64,000 nt of DNA from Planctomycetota bacterium (GCA_018242585.1 JAFEBQ010000035.1:1-64000), one strand, 5' to 3'; counted from the stretch's first letter, positions 1 through 8,843 are shown. Numbers and translations are program-made. Notes: generated by a model not told the origin, from the sequence alone.

Positions 1-100
1 CGTCAACGTCCAGCCCGACGCGGCCGGCAACCCGGCCAATCATATCCACTGCATTTGGCGTGATATGGCGGGGGATTTCGCGGTGCCGCTGAAGAAGTGA
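1..100 (+). CDS. 3' end of an unidentified gene
   Basis: The first 100 bases hold the last 32 codons of a plus-strand reading frame ending in TGA at 98-100. The C-terminus reads ...HCIWRDMAGDFAVPLKK. The start lies outside the window, and the visible part is too short to assign a family. Codon use looks like the neighbouring coding sequence, so it is probably a real gene end. Confidence 0.5.
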   Translation, partial: VNVQPDAAGNPANHIHCIWRDMAGDFAVPLKK

Positions 101-127
101 GGCGGCGTGGAATGGTGGCTGCTTTTT

Positions 128-235
128 GCCAGTTGTCCGTGGTCCGTTGTCAGTTGTTGGAAGTCAATACGCTCAATTCCAGCATTGAGCTCGTATCTGA
201 ATGCAACTGACAACGGGCAAATGACCACTGACAAG
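128..235. repeat. intergenic inverted repeat
   Basis: CCGTTGTCAGTTG at 144-156 is matched by its perfect reverse complement at 204-216. The pairing extends imperfectly outward to about 128 and 235 (AGTTGTCCGTGGTC against GACCACTGACAAGC). A related sequence, GTCCGTTGTCAGTGGTCAGT, occurs at 55751. This suggests a dispersed palindromic intergenic element rather than a terminator, since there is no T-run. Confidence 0.6.
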
Positions 236-430
236 CTACCGCACCGCGTACCTAAGCTCTTCTTCGGTCTCGTGCAGTTCGTCGATCATCGCGCGCAATT
301 CGGTAAATTGCCACTCGGCCCCGGCGAACGCCGGCTGCGGCCTCGTCTCGCGATGTTCCCAGTGAGTCACGCGCAAGCGGACTTCTTCGGCGCGTTCGTC
401 CAGAAACAGCCAATTCCGCCAGCCACCCAT
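236..430 (-). CDS. small hypothetical protein, 64 aa
   Basis: This is a charged 64-residue protein beginning MGGWRNWLFLDERAEE and rich in Glu and Arg (…LRAMIDELHETEEELRYAVR). The start is chosen because AAGGAG lies 10 bases upstream of the ATG (complement of 441-446). A longer frame reaching 1027 runs antisense to the neighbouring methyltransferase-like gene and is rejected. There is no signal peptide or membrane segment. I do not recognise the family. It lies downstream of the methyltransferase-like gene on the same strand, about 290 bp away. Confidence 0.6.
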   Translation of the reverse strand: MGGWRNWLFLDERAEEVRLRVTHWEHRETRPQPAFAGAEWQFTELRAMIDELHETEEELRYAVR

Positions 431-722
431 GATCGAAGTTCTCCTTGTAACCGCACCCCGATTCCCAACTGAGCGAATCACGTTCAAGCGTATCGCAATC
501 GAAGTCTCGCACCACGGTATCTTCGATCCAGGCGGCGCGGTCACCCCATGAAATTTCAAGCGGGGGATGCCTGGCTGGAGCAATGGGAAAACTTTGCCAG
601 ATCGCGCTCGACGCCGGTTGTCTGATCGGTACGACCGGAACGTGGGCGCGGGCTGTTTTGGCTGGAAAAGTCGGCAAAAGCGCCGGGCGCGGCGCTGCGC
701 TTGCCGCACAAGATTTGGCGGC
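431..722. other. intergenic region with no recognised gene
   Basis: About 290 bases lie between the 64-aa gene and the methyltransferase-like gene. Open frames here are GC-driven shadows without ribosome-binding sites. The only signal I see is the Shine-Dalgarno sequence of the 64-aa gene at 441-446. Confidence 0.4.
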
Positions 723-1517
723 CTAGGGCAGCCACCAGCCGTGCGGCCACCAAGGTTGCAATTGCAACTGGGCCAGGCAATCGGCCAAGAGGGGCAAGAA
801 TATCCAGCGGAGCGCGCGACGAGCTTCGGCCGAAAGAGCAGGCACGTCGACCAGCAGCTTTTCGCCCAGGTGCAAATCGCGCCACTGCGGCCAGAAGCGC
901 GGCGTCCGCCGCATGTACGCTTCGTAGTCGGCCCCCAGACACGCGACGAGTTGCGACTCTTCAGCAGGGATGGTGCCGACGATGTAGAACACGATCGCCG
1001 CCATGATCCCCACGGCGAAGGTAACACTATGGAGGAACACTGCGGCCGACAGCCAGATCAAGAACGTGCCAACGTACAGCGGATGCCGGCAGATCGAGTA
1101 CGGCCCGGTGCAAACCACCAAGTGCGACTTGCGGCCCCCCACATACAACGTGGCCCAAAAGCGGAACGTCAGCCCAGCCAGGAACATCGACCAGGCGGCC
1201 GCGTCCCAGGCGATGTCGCTCCAGCGGCCCGAGCGTGGAAACGGCGCTGTCGAAGCCAGCACGGCCAGCGAAGCCGCCAGAATTGCCAACCCGCCGGCCC
1301 AGCCACGGGCACGGAACGACCAGGGCCTGCGCCGTGCGACGTCGGCCGTCGCCACTTGCGCTTCGGTCGTGGGCCAATCTGGCTCGGCGTTCTGAAGATC
1401 GGTGTTATGCAAATCAACGCGGTGCGGCGGGCGACCGGTGCCGTGGCGACTATCAATTCGTCTTTGTGCGGTAAGCATGCTCAAACTAATTCGGTCGGAT
1501 TCGGTGTCTTGTTTCAA
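723..1517 (-). CDS. isoprenylcysteine carboxyl methyltransferase-like integral membrane protein
   Basis: This is a multi-pass membrane protein of the ICMT/PEMT-like family, whose members use S-adenosylmethionine to methylate lipids or prenylated or small substrates at the membrane. The family core is visible: four to five hydrophobic stretches, the CTGPYSICRHPLYVGTF motif around residues 140-155, and an EESQL…YEAYMRRTPRFWP tail typical of the SAM-binding C-terminus. The frame opens with TTG at 1517, and an ATG at 1478 (13 codons later) is an equally possible start. It follows the glycosyltransferase gene by about 36 bp on the same strand, so the two are probably cotranscribed. The substrate is not predictable. 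Confidence 0.8.
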   Translation of the reverse strand: MKQDTESDRISLSMLTAQRRIDSRHGTGRPPHRVDLHNTDLQNAEPDWPTTEAQVATADVARRRPWSFRARGWAGGLAILAASLAVLASTAPFPRSGRWSDIAWDAAAWSMFLAGLTFRFWATLYVGGRKSHLVVCTGPYSICRHPLYVGTFLIWLSAAVFLHSVTFAVGIMAAIVFYIVGTIPAEESQLVACLGADYEAYMRRTPRFWPQWRDLHLGEKLLVDVPALSAEARRALRWIFLPLLADCLAQLQLQPWWPHGWWLP

Positions 1518-1553
1518 CGGCCTGTGGTCGCGAGTTGTCGTCCGGCCTAGGCG

Positions 1554-2780
1554 CTAAGCGGCGCGGCGGTGTTCCTCGGCCGCGGGGGCAGCCGGTACAG
1601 GGAATCGAATCGTCGTCGGCTCGGTAGGAACATCATCCAGCGGTATCAGCCGGGTGCCCATCGCCAGCCGGTAGCGTGTGCCGCGCCAATTGACCTGCCC
1701 CTTAAAGGGCCCGGCCAGCCAGATACCGGCCATGAGGAAGTCTTTCAGCCACATGCAGGGAATGAACCGCAACTGCGGCCACCTGCCGCGAAACGATCGC
1801 ATGGCGATGGATTCGCAGGTTGCCTTGAGCACCATGGCCGCGGCGAGGAACCACAGCCCCTGCCAGCCCAGCCAGAGCGACGGCACCAGTGCGATCGCCA
1901 GCGGATTCGAAAGCCATTCCAATGGGTAAGCCAGCGGCTGTAGCCGGCAACGCATCGAGGCGTGACGAACGTGACGACTGAGCGAAGCCTGAAAGGACCA
2001 GTTGACGTGAATCGCCCGCACGGGCACCAGCGAAAGCTTACAGCGCCAGCCGGCCTGGTTCATGGCCACGCCCATCAGGTAGTCTTCGGCCAGCACGTCG
2101 CGCAACTGGCTGAACTCACCAATGTCATGGAGCGCTTCGCGGCGGATAAGGATTCCCTTGCCCATCACCGCGTCAACGCCCGCCATGTGCTTGGCCAGCA
2201 AGGTGGCCGTGGCCGCCATTTCGGACAGGCGGAAGTTCTCGATCGCCGCGGCCGCGGTCTCTTCGCCTTGGCCCACGACCGGCTGAAAGACCAGGCCGAC
2301 TTCCGGCTCCTGGGCTTCCGCGACCAGTAATTTCAAATCCTGCGGCTCGATGCGTACATTGCTGTCGCTGATCAGCAGAAACTGACCCTTGGCCAGCGGC
2401 AGCATCCATTCAAGCAACAGCACTTTGGGGTTGGCCGAGTAACCGTCGGCGCCGGCCACGATTTCGATCGGGCTGTTGGGGAACTCGGCGGCCACGCGCC
2501 GGGCGACATTCAGGCCAGGATCCTTGGGATCGCGGCTGCAGCACAAGATTTGCAGCGCGGGATAGTCGAGCCGGGCGAACGAGCGCAGATTCTCTTCAAG
2601 CTGTTCGTCAATGCCGCGCAGCGGCTTCAGAATTGTCACTAAAGGCCAACGCTTCAGGTCGTGAGGCTCGGCCAACCAGCGCGAACGCGCGCGACGCCAA
2701 CCAATGGCCATCAGGGTGGCTACCGCATAAGCGGTCATTGCCAGCAGGAACACCAACGTAAGTGGTGGCAAGAAACCCAT
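1554..2780 (-). CDS. GT21-family (ceramide glucosyltransferase-like) membrane glycosyltransferase
   Basis: This is a 408-aa family-2-fold glycosyltransferase of the GT21 group, which includes ceramide glucosyltransferase and the hopanoid-associated HpnI. It has an N-terminal membrane helix (residues about 5-28) and LKPLRGIDEQLEENLRSF at about 51-68. An NPK motif lies near 117, SDSNVR at 138-143 (D1/D2 aspartates), and EDYLMG near 233 (catalytic base region). RHVRHASMR stands where the family has its (Q/R)xxRW box, and two or three C-terminal membrane segments follow. The acceptor is probably a membrane lipid, by family inference. A possible Shine-Dalgarno sequence (GGAAGG) precedes the ATG by about 9 bases. 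It is upstream of, and probably cotranscribed with, the methyltransferase-like gene. Confidence 0.82.
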   Translation of the reverse strand: MGFLPPLTLVFLLAMTAYAVATLMAIGWRRARSRWLAEPHDLKRWPLVTILKPLRGIDEQLEENLRSFARLDYPALQILCCSRDPKDPGLNVARRVAAEFPNSPIEIVAGADGYSANPKVLLLEWMLPLAKGQFLLISDSNVRIEPQDLKLLVAEAQEPEVGLVFQPVVGQGEETAAAAIENFRLSEMAATATLLAKHMAGVDAVMGKGILIRREALHDIGEFSQLRDVLAEDYLMGVAMNQAGWRCKLSLVPVRAIHVNWSFQASLSRHVRHASMRCRLQPLAYPLEWLSNPLAIALVPSLWLGWQGLWFLAAAMVLKATCESIAMRSFRGRWPQLRFIPCMWLKDFLMAGIWLAGPFKGQVNWRGTRYRLAMGTRLIPLDDVPTEPTTIRFPVPAAPAAEEHRRAA

Positions 2781-2978
2781 CAGAGGAGCCTTCCAAAGCG
2801 TCGACGCGGAGTAGCTTTCGCCTAGGGCTACAGGGGGCGTAAGTTATCAAAACGGAAGGCCCAGGACTACGGCACTTTCAGCGACTGGGGGAACTGAGCA
2901 TGCCGGTGAAAAGCCGTGGAATTCACGCGGATTTTGCCATTTGCGGCAGGGGAGAATCGCCCCGACCAGCCGGGCACG

Positions 2979-4661
2979 CTAGCGTGGGCGAGGAAGGCTG
3001 CTGGCCAGTTGCACCAACGCGAGCAATTCGCGGCCGGCGGGATGATGGGCGATGGCCTCTTGAGACTGGCACCAGCGCGACAGCTCGCGCCAGCCAAGCG
3101 CGCCGACCGTCGCTTCGTGCCGCAGCAGCAAGCCTGCCGCCACGGCCGTCACCGCCCGCTGGGTTACCGGGGCCGCCTGGGGGACCAGCCGGGCGTCGTC
3201 AATCACGGCCAGCTCGCGCTTCTCCGCCGTCGCTTGATCCCCGCGCGTGAAGTGGACCTTCACGGTCATCAGCTCGGGACGCTGCTGAGCAGCTTGTCTC
3301 GTCGCCTGGTACTTAAGCGGCACCGAGCTGCCAGTTGCCGGAACTAGCTCGTAAACCGTGGTCGTGCTCGCACCGGCGGGCAGATCGACCGAAACCGAGC
3401 GTTCATCGCGCAACATCGTGGCCGATACCAGGGCCGTGCGCGACGAGAACGTGCGAAACGCCGCGATGCGCGGGGCGTTGACTTCGACTTCGGCCACGAC
3501 GTTATGCAGCACCGAATCGCGATTCGACGGGATCGCGGAGATTGATGCCGGATCGGTCGTGATCGTGACGATCACCAATCGATGGGCCGGTTGCCAGGGA
3601 CAGACGACCGTCTCGCTCCACAGGCTGACACCACGGCTGCGCTGCGTCCCTTTCAAAGTTCGATTCTTGTCCGCCGCTGGCTGCGCGAAGCGGTTGACGA
3701 ATTGGGAAACATCGATGGACGACGAAGCCGGCCACCGGCCCGTCGACAGCTCGCGAATGGCCTGTTGCACCGAATCGTCGCCAATTTGCAGCGCATTGAG
3801 TAACAGCGGAGCGCCCCGTGCCGAGACGAATCGAGCGGTCGGCCCGGTCGAGGTGCCTTGTACCGAGGCTGAAATCGCCCCAACACCGATCACGTTTCGC
3901 CGACTGGCGATCGTCGGCAGGCTGTCCCCTGCTGCTGGATAGCTGGCTGCCGAGTGTTGCGCGATCGGCTGGTTCAGCACTGGTGTCAGATCGTGTAAGT
4001 ATTCCGCCGAGCGATTCCAGTTGGCGCGTTCGCGCGGCAAGGCAAGTTCCAACTCGCCGATCAGCTGCGCGCCGTGTGTTACCAGGTCGCGAACCATCGC
4101 GACCGAAGTGTCGTGATCTGGCTTACGCTCGTCCCCCGCCGCCACGGTCGCTTCGCGCAGGTCGATGAGCACGGACGCTGCGTCCGTATCAGCCCGGTCC
4201 TGGCTAACCGCCATCTCGTTAGTTGTGCGTGACCGTGAACCAATCACGGGGTTGGCGTCAACGGTTGCCACTAATGCTTGATCTGCGTTGTCAGCAACTG
4301 GCGCTCGGGCCGCCGCAGCGAAGTACCAAAGCGCACCGAGGTTCAACAGCAGCGAAGCGGTCAGCCCGGCGACGAGCGCGGGCCGACGAAAGCGAGAACG
4401 CTTGTCGGGCATCAATGTCAGGGCGACGGCACGAGTTGGCTCGGCCAGTCGCGCTGCGATCAGATTGCGCAGCGAGGAACTTGCCCGGGGGAGCGGCTCT
4501 GTCCGCCGCTGGCGTCGTAGTTCATCCGCCAAGCGCGAGATCGCCTCGGTCACGGCAACCCCGTCGGGGTTGCCGGTCAGCAGACGTTCAGCCTCGGCCC
4601 GCTCGGCGGGATCAAGCTGACCAAGTGCTAACGCGGTTTGTAAGACGTCACGGTCGCTCAT
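2979..4661 (-). CDS. membrane protein with anti-sigma-like N-terminus and YfbK-like C-terminus, vWA domain missing
   Basis: The 560-aa protein has a cytosolic N-terminus (1-90), one membrane helix at about 95-117 and a large extracytoplasmic part. That part contains segments typical of YfbK/von Willebrand A proteins: STGRWPASSSIDVSQFVNRF (about 305-325, cf. the 'G.LPPADAVRIEELINYF' region), PWQPAHRLVIVTI (about 350), and VVAEVEVNAPRIAAFR followed by TTTVYELVPA (about 385-440). In the family a vWA domain of roughly 180 residues with a DxSxS metal site lies between the second and third segments. Here they are about 20 residues apart and no DxSxS is present. Its position 118 bp downstream of an ECF sigma gene suggests it is that factor's regulator or partner. 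Confidence 0.7.
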   Translation of the reverse strand: MSDRDVLQTALALGQLDPAERAEAERLLTGNPDGVAVTEAISRLADELRRQRRTEPLPRASSSLRNLIAARLAEPTRAVALTLMPDKRSRFRRPALVAGLTASLLLNLGALWYFAAAARAPVADNADQALVATVDANPVIGSRSRTTNEMAVSQDRADTDAASVLIDLREATVAAGDERKPDHDTSVAMVRDLVTHGAQLIGELELALPRERANWNRSAEYLHDLTPVLNQPIAQHSAASYPAAGDSLPTIASRRNVIGVGAISASVQGTSTGPTARFVSARGAPLLLNALQIGDDSVQQAIRELSTGRWPASSSIDVSQFVNRFAQPAADKNRTLKGTQRSRGVSLWSETVVCPWQPAHRLVIVTITTDPASISAIPSNRDSVLHNVVAEVEVNAPRIAAFRTFSSRTALVSATMLRDERSVSVDLPAGASTTTVYELVPATGSSVPLKYQATRQAAQQRPELMTVKVHFTRGDQATAEKRELAVIDDARLVPQAAPVTQRAVTAVAAGLLLRHEATVGALGWRELSRWCQSQEAIAHHPAGRELLALVQLASSLPRPR

Positions 4662-4779
4662 TACCCAGTTCTTTTCGATACTTAGAGACTGTCCGTCAGC
4701 CCACCTGATTCAATAGTTCCGTCGATTGAGTTCCCCTGCCCCTGATGACGGCCCAAGGGCCGTTTCGTTTCACCCAAGT

Positions 4780-5445
4780 TCACGTTTCCAGGGTTGCATT
4801 TTGCCCCAGCCACTGGGCCACCTCGGGGTCGGCACGCATCTGTAGCAAGGCCCGGTGCATGAGCACCCGGACGTACGGCTCATCGTGCCCGATGACTTGG
4901 GCAATCTCGCGATAGGCAAAACCTACGGACCAGAGGTGAACCACCTGTCGCTGCTTCTCGGGCAACAGGTCAATCAGCCGGGCCAGCCATTGGCTGCTGT
5001 CGTGAACCTCGGCCGTCAGGTGTGGGTCGGGCTCGCGGCTACAAACGGCCATGTCGGCGTGGCCCGAATCGGCCGAAGTGTCCGTTTCGAGCTGCACCAG
5101 TCGGAGGGCTTTGCGGCGGAAGTCGATCGCCCGATGGTGACAGACCGTGTAGAGCCAGGCCGCGATGTTACCGATGGTGTGGCGTTGCTGCTCGCAAAGC
5201 CGGAGGAATACGTACTGGACGACGTCGCGCGCCGATTCCCAGTCACCGGTCAGTCGCTGAGCAAAGCGGGTCAGCGGCTGCTCGAACTGATCGACACAGT
5301 CGAGCACCCAGCGACGATGGGCGTCGGCCGAATCGTGGAGGGGCTCGGGCTGGTGCGATCCGGTCGGCATGCGTGGCGGTTCCCAGTCGAGGTGCTTGCC
5401 TATCGAATGCCGATAGACAACGCGCATCCGTATTGCGACGGTCAA
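4780..5445 (-). CDS. ECF-type RNA polymerase sigma factor
   Basis: This sigma-70-family factor of the extracytoplasmic-function type would direct RNA polymerase to a specific regulon. Region 2 is visible as SARDVVQYVFLRLCEQQ…AWLYTVCHHRAIDFRRK, and region 4 as LPEKQRQVVHLWSVGFAYREIAQVIGHDEPYVRVLMHRALLQMR. The tail after region 4 is short. The start is uncertain: TTG at 5445 has AAAGGGG just upstream, while ATGs at 5427 and 5370 are alternatives without a clear ribosome-binding site. The gene is followed by the YfbK-like membrane protein, the usual arrangement of an ECF sigma factor and its controller in planctomycetes. Confidence 0.85.
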   Translation of the reverse strand: MTVAIRMRVVYRHSIGKHLDWEPPRMPTGSHQPEPLHDSADAHRRWVLDCVDQFEQPLTRFAQRLTGDWESARDVVQYVFLRLCEQQRHTIGNIAAWLYTVCHHRAIDFRRKALRLVQLETDTSADSGHADMAVCSREPDPHLTAEVHDSSQWLARLIDLLPEKQRQVVHLWSVGFAYREIAQVIGHDEPYVRVLMHRALLQMRADPEVAQWLGQNATLET

Positions 5446-5592
5446 CGAGCCCCTTTTATATCAAGAAATCGCCTGCCAATCGCCCATTTGCCGGCAAGCC
5501 AGCGGCCCAGGCTTGATTGACTCGCCGGGGCGAATCCTGACAATGTGAGCAGTTTACGCACGTACGACGCTTGTTACGCCTGGGTGAAGCCG

Positions 5593-6336
5593 ATGGCCGC
5601 CACGTTTGCCGTCATTTTGCCGGCCGCCGGTCAAAGCAGCCGGTTCCGCGACAAGACCTACAAAAAGCCCTTCGCCCCGCTGGGGGGCAAGGCGGTTTGG
5701 CTCCATTCGGCCGAGCGGTTCCTGAACCGGGATGATGTCAAGCAGGTCTTGTTGGTGATCGCCCCCGAGGACCGCGAGGAGTTTCAGACCAAGTTTCAGG
5801 CCAATGTGATGATCCTGGGCATTGAGGTCGTGAACGGCGGCGCCGAGCGGGCCGATTCGATTCAAAATGCCCTGGCCAAGGTCCAAAGCGACATCGACTT
5901 TGTAGCGGTCCACGACGCGGCTCGGCCATGCGTGGCCGGCGTGTGGATTGACCGAGTCTTCGCCGCGGCTGAAAAGCATGGCGCGGCTGTCCTGGGAGTA
6001 CCGGTGTCGAGCACGCTGAAACGGGTGAATAGCGATCAGCAGATCGCGGAAACCGTCTCGCGAGACTACTTGTGGGAGGCCCAGACGCCTCAGGTGTTCC
6101 GCCGACAATTGCTGATCGACGCCTATGCCCGGCGGGCTGGTTTCAAGGCCACCGACGATGCCCAGTTGGTCGAACGGCTGGGTCAGCACGTGGCGATGGT
6201 GCAAGGTTCGTCAATGAATTTGAAGATCACGACCCAAGAAGACTTGCGCCTGGCCGAGCAGGTGCTCAAGGCGTTGCCCAAGCCCAAGGGATTGGGGCCG
6301 TTTCATCCCTTTGCCGACGATGACAAGTGGCGCTGA
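5593..6336 (+). CDS. ispD: 2-C-methyl-D-erythritol 4-phosphate cytidylyltransferase
   Basis: IspD transfers CMP from CTP to methylerythritol phosphate in the MEP isoprenoid pathway. The nucleotide-binding loop AVILPAAGQSSRF is at residues 6-18 with KKPF just after it. VHDAARPCV, STLKRV and EAQTPQVFRR are also typical, and the C-terminus holds KITTQEDLRLAE. Length is 247 aa, slightly longer than the usual 230-240. I chose ATG 5593 because the family starts a few residues before the loop; the frame is open from a GTG at 5545. It is 83 bp upstream of tyrS on the same strand. Confidence 0.92.
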   Translation: MAATFAVILPAAGQSSRFRDKTYKKPFAPLGGKAVWLHSAERFLNRDDVKQVLLVIAPEDREEFQTKFQANVMILGIEVVNGGAERADSIQNALAKVQSDIDFVAVHDAARPCVAGVWIDRVFAAAEKHGAAVLGVPVSSTLKRVNSDQQIAETVSRDYLWEAQTPQVFRRQLLIDAYARRAGFKATDDAQLVERLGQHVAMVQGSSMNLKITTQEDLRLAEQVLKALPKPKGLGPFHPFADDDKWR

Positions 6337-6419
6337 GCGCGCGAAGGCGCAATATTGGCATTGATTGAATTCAAGGAAGGCTGGCTGCTGTGCGGCCGGT
6401 CGATAGGTGACACGACAAG

Positions 6420-7709
6420 ATGAGTGGCATGGATATTGTCGACGAGCTGCGCTGGCGCGGACTGATTCACCAGACGACTGACGATGCGCACCTGGCCAAG
6501 TGGCTGCTGGAGAAAAGCCGGACGGTTTACGCGGGCTTCGACCCGACGGCCGACAGTTTGCACGTGGGGCACCTGGTGGCGTTGACGATTCTGCGCCGTT
6601 TTCAGCAAGCCGGGCATCGACCGATCGCCGTGGTGGGCGGCGCTACGGGGATGATCGGCGACCCCAGCGGCAAGAGCGACGAGCGCAATCTGCTGTCGCT
6701 CGAGCAATTGCGGCACAATGTTTCGAGTATCGAGCAGCAAATGCGCCGCTTCCTCGATTTTGGCAACGGTGCGTCGGGCGCGCTGCTGGTCAACAATTTC
6801 GACTGGATCGGCAAGTTCAGCTACCTGGAGTTCTTGCGCGACGTCGGCAAGAACTTTCCGGTGAACGTCATGCTCGCCAAGGATTCGGTTCGCGCGCGAT
6901 TGGAGCGGAGCGACTCGGGCCTGAGCTTCACCGAGTTCAGCTACATGCTGCTGCAAGCCTACGACTTTGTGCATCTGAACCGCACATATGGCTGCGAGTT
7001 GCAAGTCGGCGGCAGCGATCAGTGGGGGAATATCACGGCGGGCATCGACCTTGGCCGCCGGATGCACGGGGTGCAACTGTTTGGCATCACGTCGCCGCTG
7101 TTGACCAAGAGCGACGGCACCAAGATGGGCAAGACCGAAGGGGGCGCGCTGTGGCTGGCTGCCGAGCGGACTTCGCCGTTTCAGTTCTACCAGTATTGGA
7201 TCAACGTCGACGACGCCGACTGCGGCAAGTGTTTAAGGTTCTTTACCGATCTTTCGCGGGGCGAAGTCGAAACGCTCGACGCCGCTCGCACCGCGAACCC
7301 CGCGGCCCGAGAGAGCCAACGCCGACTGGCCGAAGAATTGACCCGGATGGTTCACGACGAGGAAGGATTGGCACGGGCCAAGCGAGCAACCGAGATTCTG
7401 TTCGGCGCGGAGATCAGCTCGTTGAGCGATGCCGAGTTGAACGAAATCTTCGCCGACGTGCCGAGCCACGAGTTGCCGGCGGCGGCGCTGGCGGCGCCGG
7501 GACTGGGCATTCTGGAAGCCCTGGTGAAAGCCGGCCTGGCCAGCAGCAACGGTGAGGCCCGTCGCACGGTGCAGCAAGGGGGCGCCTACGTGAACAATCG
7601 CCGGATCGACCGACACGACTTGCAATTGACGCGCGAACATCTGGCCAGCGAGTCAGTCATTGTCTTGCGAACCGGCAAGAAGAAGTACGCGCTGCTGCGT
7701 TGTCGCTAG
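6420..7709 (+). CDS. tyrS: tyrosyl-tRNA synthetase
   Basis: This class I aminoacyl-tRNA synthetase charges tRNA-Tyr. It shows YAGFDPTADSLHVGHLV with the HIGH-type motif HVGH at residues 48-51. QLQVGGSDQWGNI marks the tyrosine pocket, and KMGKT (about 235-239) is the KMSKS loop. A C-terminal S4 RNA-binding domain contains LVKAGLASSNGEARRTVQQGGAYVNNRRI. At 429 aa it matches the standard bacterial enzyme. An ATG at 6429 is an alternative start; the weak AGGTGA at 6406 gives no clear decision. Confidence 0.95.
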   Translation: MSGMDIVDELRWRGLIHQTTDDAHLAKWLLEKSRTVYAGFDPTADSLHVGHLVALTILRRFQQAGHRPIAVVGGATGMIGDPSGKSDERNLLSLEQLRHNVSSIEQQMRRFLDFGNGASGALLVNNFDWIGKFSYLEFLRDVGKNFPVNVMLAKDSVRARLERSDSGLSFTEFSYMLLQAYDFVHLNRTYGCELQVGGSDQWGNITAGIDLGRRMHGVQLFGITSPLLTKSDGTKMGKTEGGALWLAAERTSPFQFYQYWINVDDADCGKCLRFFTDLSRGEVETLDAARTANPAARESQRRLAEELTRMVHDEEGLARAKRATEILFGAEISSLSDAELNEIFADVPSHELPAAALAAPGLGILEALVKAGLASSNGEARRTVQQGGAYVNNRRIDRHDLQLTREHLASESVIVLRTGKKKYALLRCR

Positions 7710-7757
7710 CGAGGCTGATTCGTTCGGAAAGAGTGTCAAAGGAGCGGCGGTCAGGCG

Positions 7758-8486
7758 ATGGCTCGGAAGCTGTTCATCATCGTGGCCTTGGTGGTTGTCG
7801 GGCTGTTGATCGCGGCGGCCAGCGGCTGGTTCGCGCTGCGGCACGAGCCCGATTTCTATGCCAAGGCGCTCGATCGCGAACCCATCGAGCAAGAGAAAGC
7901 CAGCGACGCCATGCTGGCCCAGGCCACGGGGCTGGCCAGCCAGGCGCGCAAGCCGGGCCGCTGGAGCGCGGTGATCACCGCCGACGAGATCAACGGCTGG
8001 CTGGCGGTCGACTTGCCCAAGAACCACGCGCGGAATATTCCCCCCGGAGTGTCCGACCCGCGGGTGCGCATCGTTCCTGGCGAGGCGCGACTGGCTTGTC
8101 GCTATGCCGACGCGCCGGGGGGGCCGGCGGTGATCTCGGTGATCGTCGATGTCCATGTGGCCGAGCCGAACGTGTTGTCCATCCGCCTACGCGGCCTGAA
8201 AGCCGGTGCCATTCCGCTGCCCCTAACGTCGGTGGTCGAGGAAGTGACGCGCTTCACCAACCAATGGCAACTGCCGACTCAATGGCGGACGCAGCATGGC
8301 GATCCGGTGGCGCTGGTGGACCTGAAGGCGCTGCTGGCCCAGCAGGATTCGCACTATCAGCTCGACGCCTGCGAATTCAAGCAGGGCGAACTCTGGCTGG
8401 CCGGCGAGACATTGCCGGCGAACAAGCCCGCCGCAACGAACAACGCGCCGGCAGTCCCTCAGTCGGGCGCGGCACCCGGCCGATAG
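7758..8486 (+). CDS. membrane-anchored hypothetical protein
   Basis: The 242-aa protein has a single N-terminal membrane anchor (MARKLFIIVALVVVGLLIAAASGWFAL) and an extracytoplasmic domain of about 190 residues, ending in an Ala/Pro-rich tail. The pattern of an anchor followed by DEINGWLAVDLPK and beta-rich segments recalls YpmS/DUF2140-like proteins, but I cannot assign it. It starts 48 bp after tyrS on the same strand, with AAAGGAG about 14 bases upstream. Its last 28 bases overlap the 3' end of the convergent phosphoesterase gene. Confidence 0.75.
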   Translation: MARKLFIIVALVVVGLLIAAASGWFALRHEPDFYAKALDREPIEQEKASDAMLAQATGLASQARKPGRWSAVITADEINGWLAVDLPKNHARNIPPGVSDPRVRIVPGEARLACRYADAPGGPAVISVIVDVHVAEPNVLSIRLRGLKAGAIPLPLTSVVEEVTRFTNQWQLPTQWRTQHGDPVALVDLKALLAQQDSHYQLDACEFKQGELWLAGETLPANKPAATNNAPAVPQSGAAPGR

Positions 8487-8839
8487 TGCCAGGTCCAGTG
8501 GGTTGCATCCGCCGCGGCTCGAGTAAGCTCGACCTTTCCGAGCAGTTTCTGGCAAATTAGGCGAGCGGCAAAGTGATTTGCCTCGTCGGCGATTACTTCG
8601 TATTGGCCGGCATCCCAGCGGATGACGCTGCCGCGGTCGTCTGACACCGGACCTTCATACTCGAGATATACCAGGCGATGATCAGGTAATGCCGTGACCG
8701 GGGCGGGAACAACGACATCGGGCAAAGTTTCAATGGCCCAGGTTCGCAGCACGCCACCGACTTCGAACATCAGATCCCAATGCGATGGTCGGCCGGAGCT
8801 AGCCGGTAGCTCGTGACGCAGCACGACGAAGCGCGGCAT
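8459..8839 (-). CDS. stand-alone LigD-type 3'-phosphoesterase (DNA polymerase ligase) domain protein
   Basis: The whole 126-aa protein corresponds to the phosphoesterase domain found at the N-terminus of LigD in bacterial non-homologous end joining. Typical elements are RFVVLRHELP (residues 3-12), SHWDLMFE (about 19-26), HRLVYLEYEGPVSDDRGSVIRWDAG (about 54-78), and FAARL…LTR in the last third. In LigD this domain trims 3' phosphates and ribonucleotides. Here no ligase or polymerase domain is attached. It starts 4 bp after holB, so it is probably translated with tmk-holB. Confidence 0.85.
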   Translation of the reverse strand: MPRFVVLRHELPASSGRPSHWDLMFEVGGVLRTWAIETLPDVVVPAPVTALPDHRLVYLEYEGPVSDDRGSVIRWDAGQYEVIADEANHFAARLICQKLLGKVELTRAAADATHWTWHYRPGAAPD

Positions 8840-8843
8840 GGGC

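Noticed and set aside
236-1027. 263-codon minus-strand frame containing the 64-aa protein
   Set aside because: Most of it overlaps the methyltransferase-like gene in another frame. Only the last 64 codons have a ribosome-binding site.
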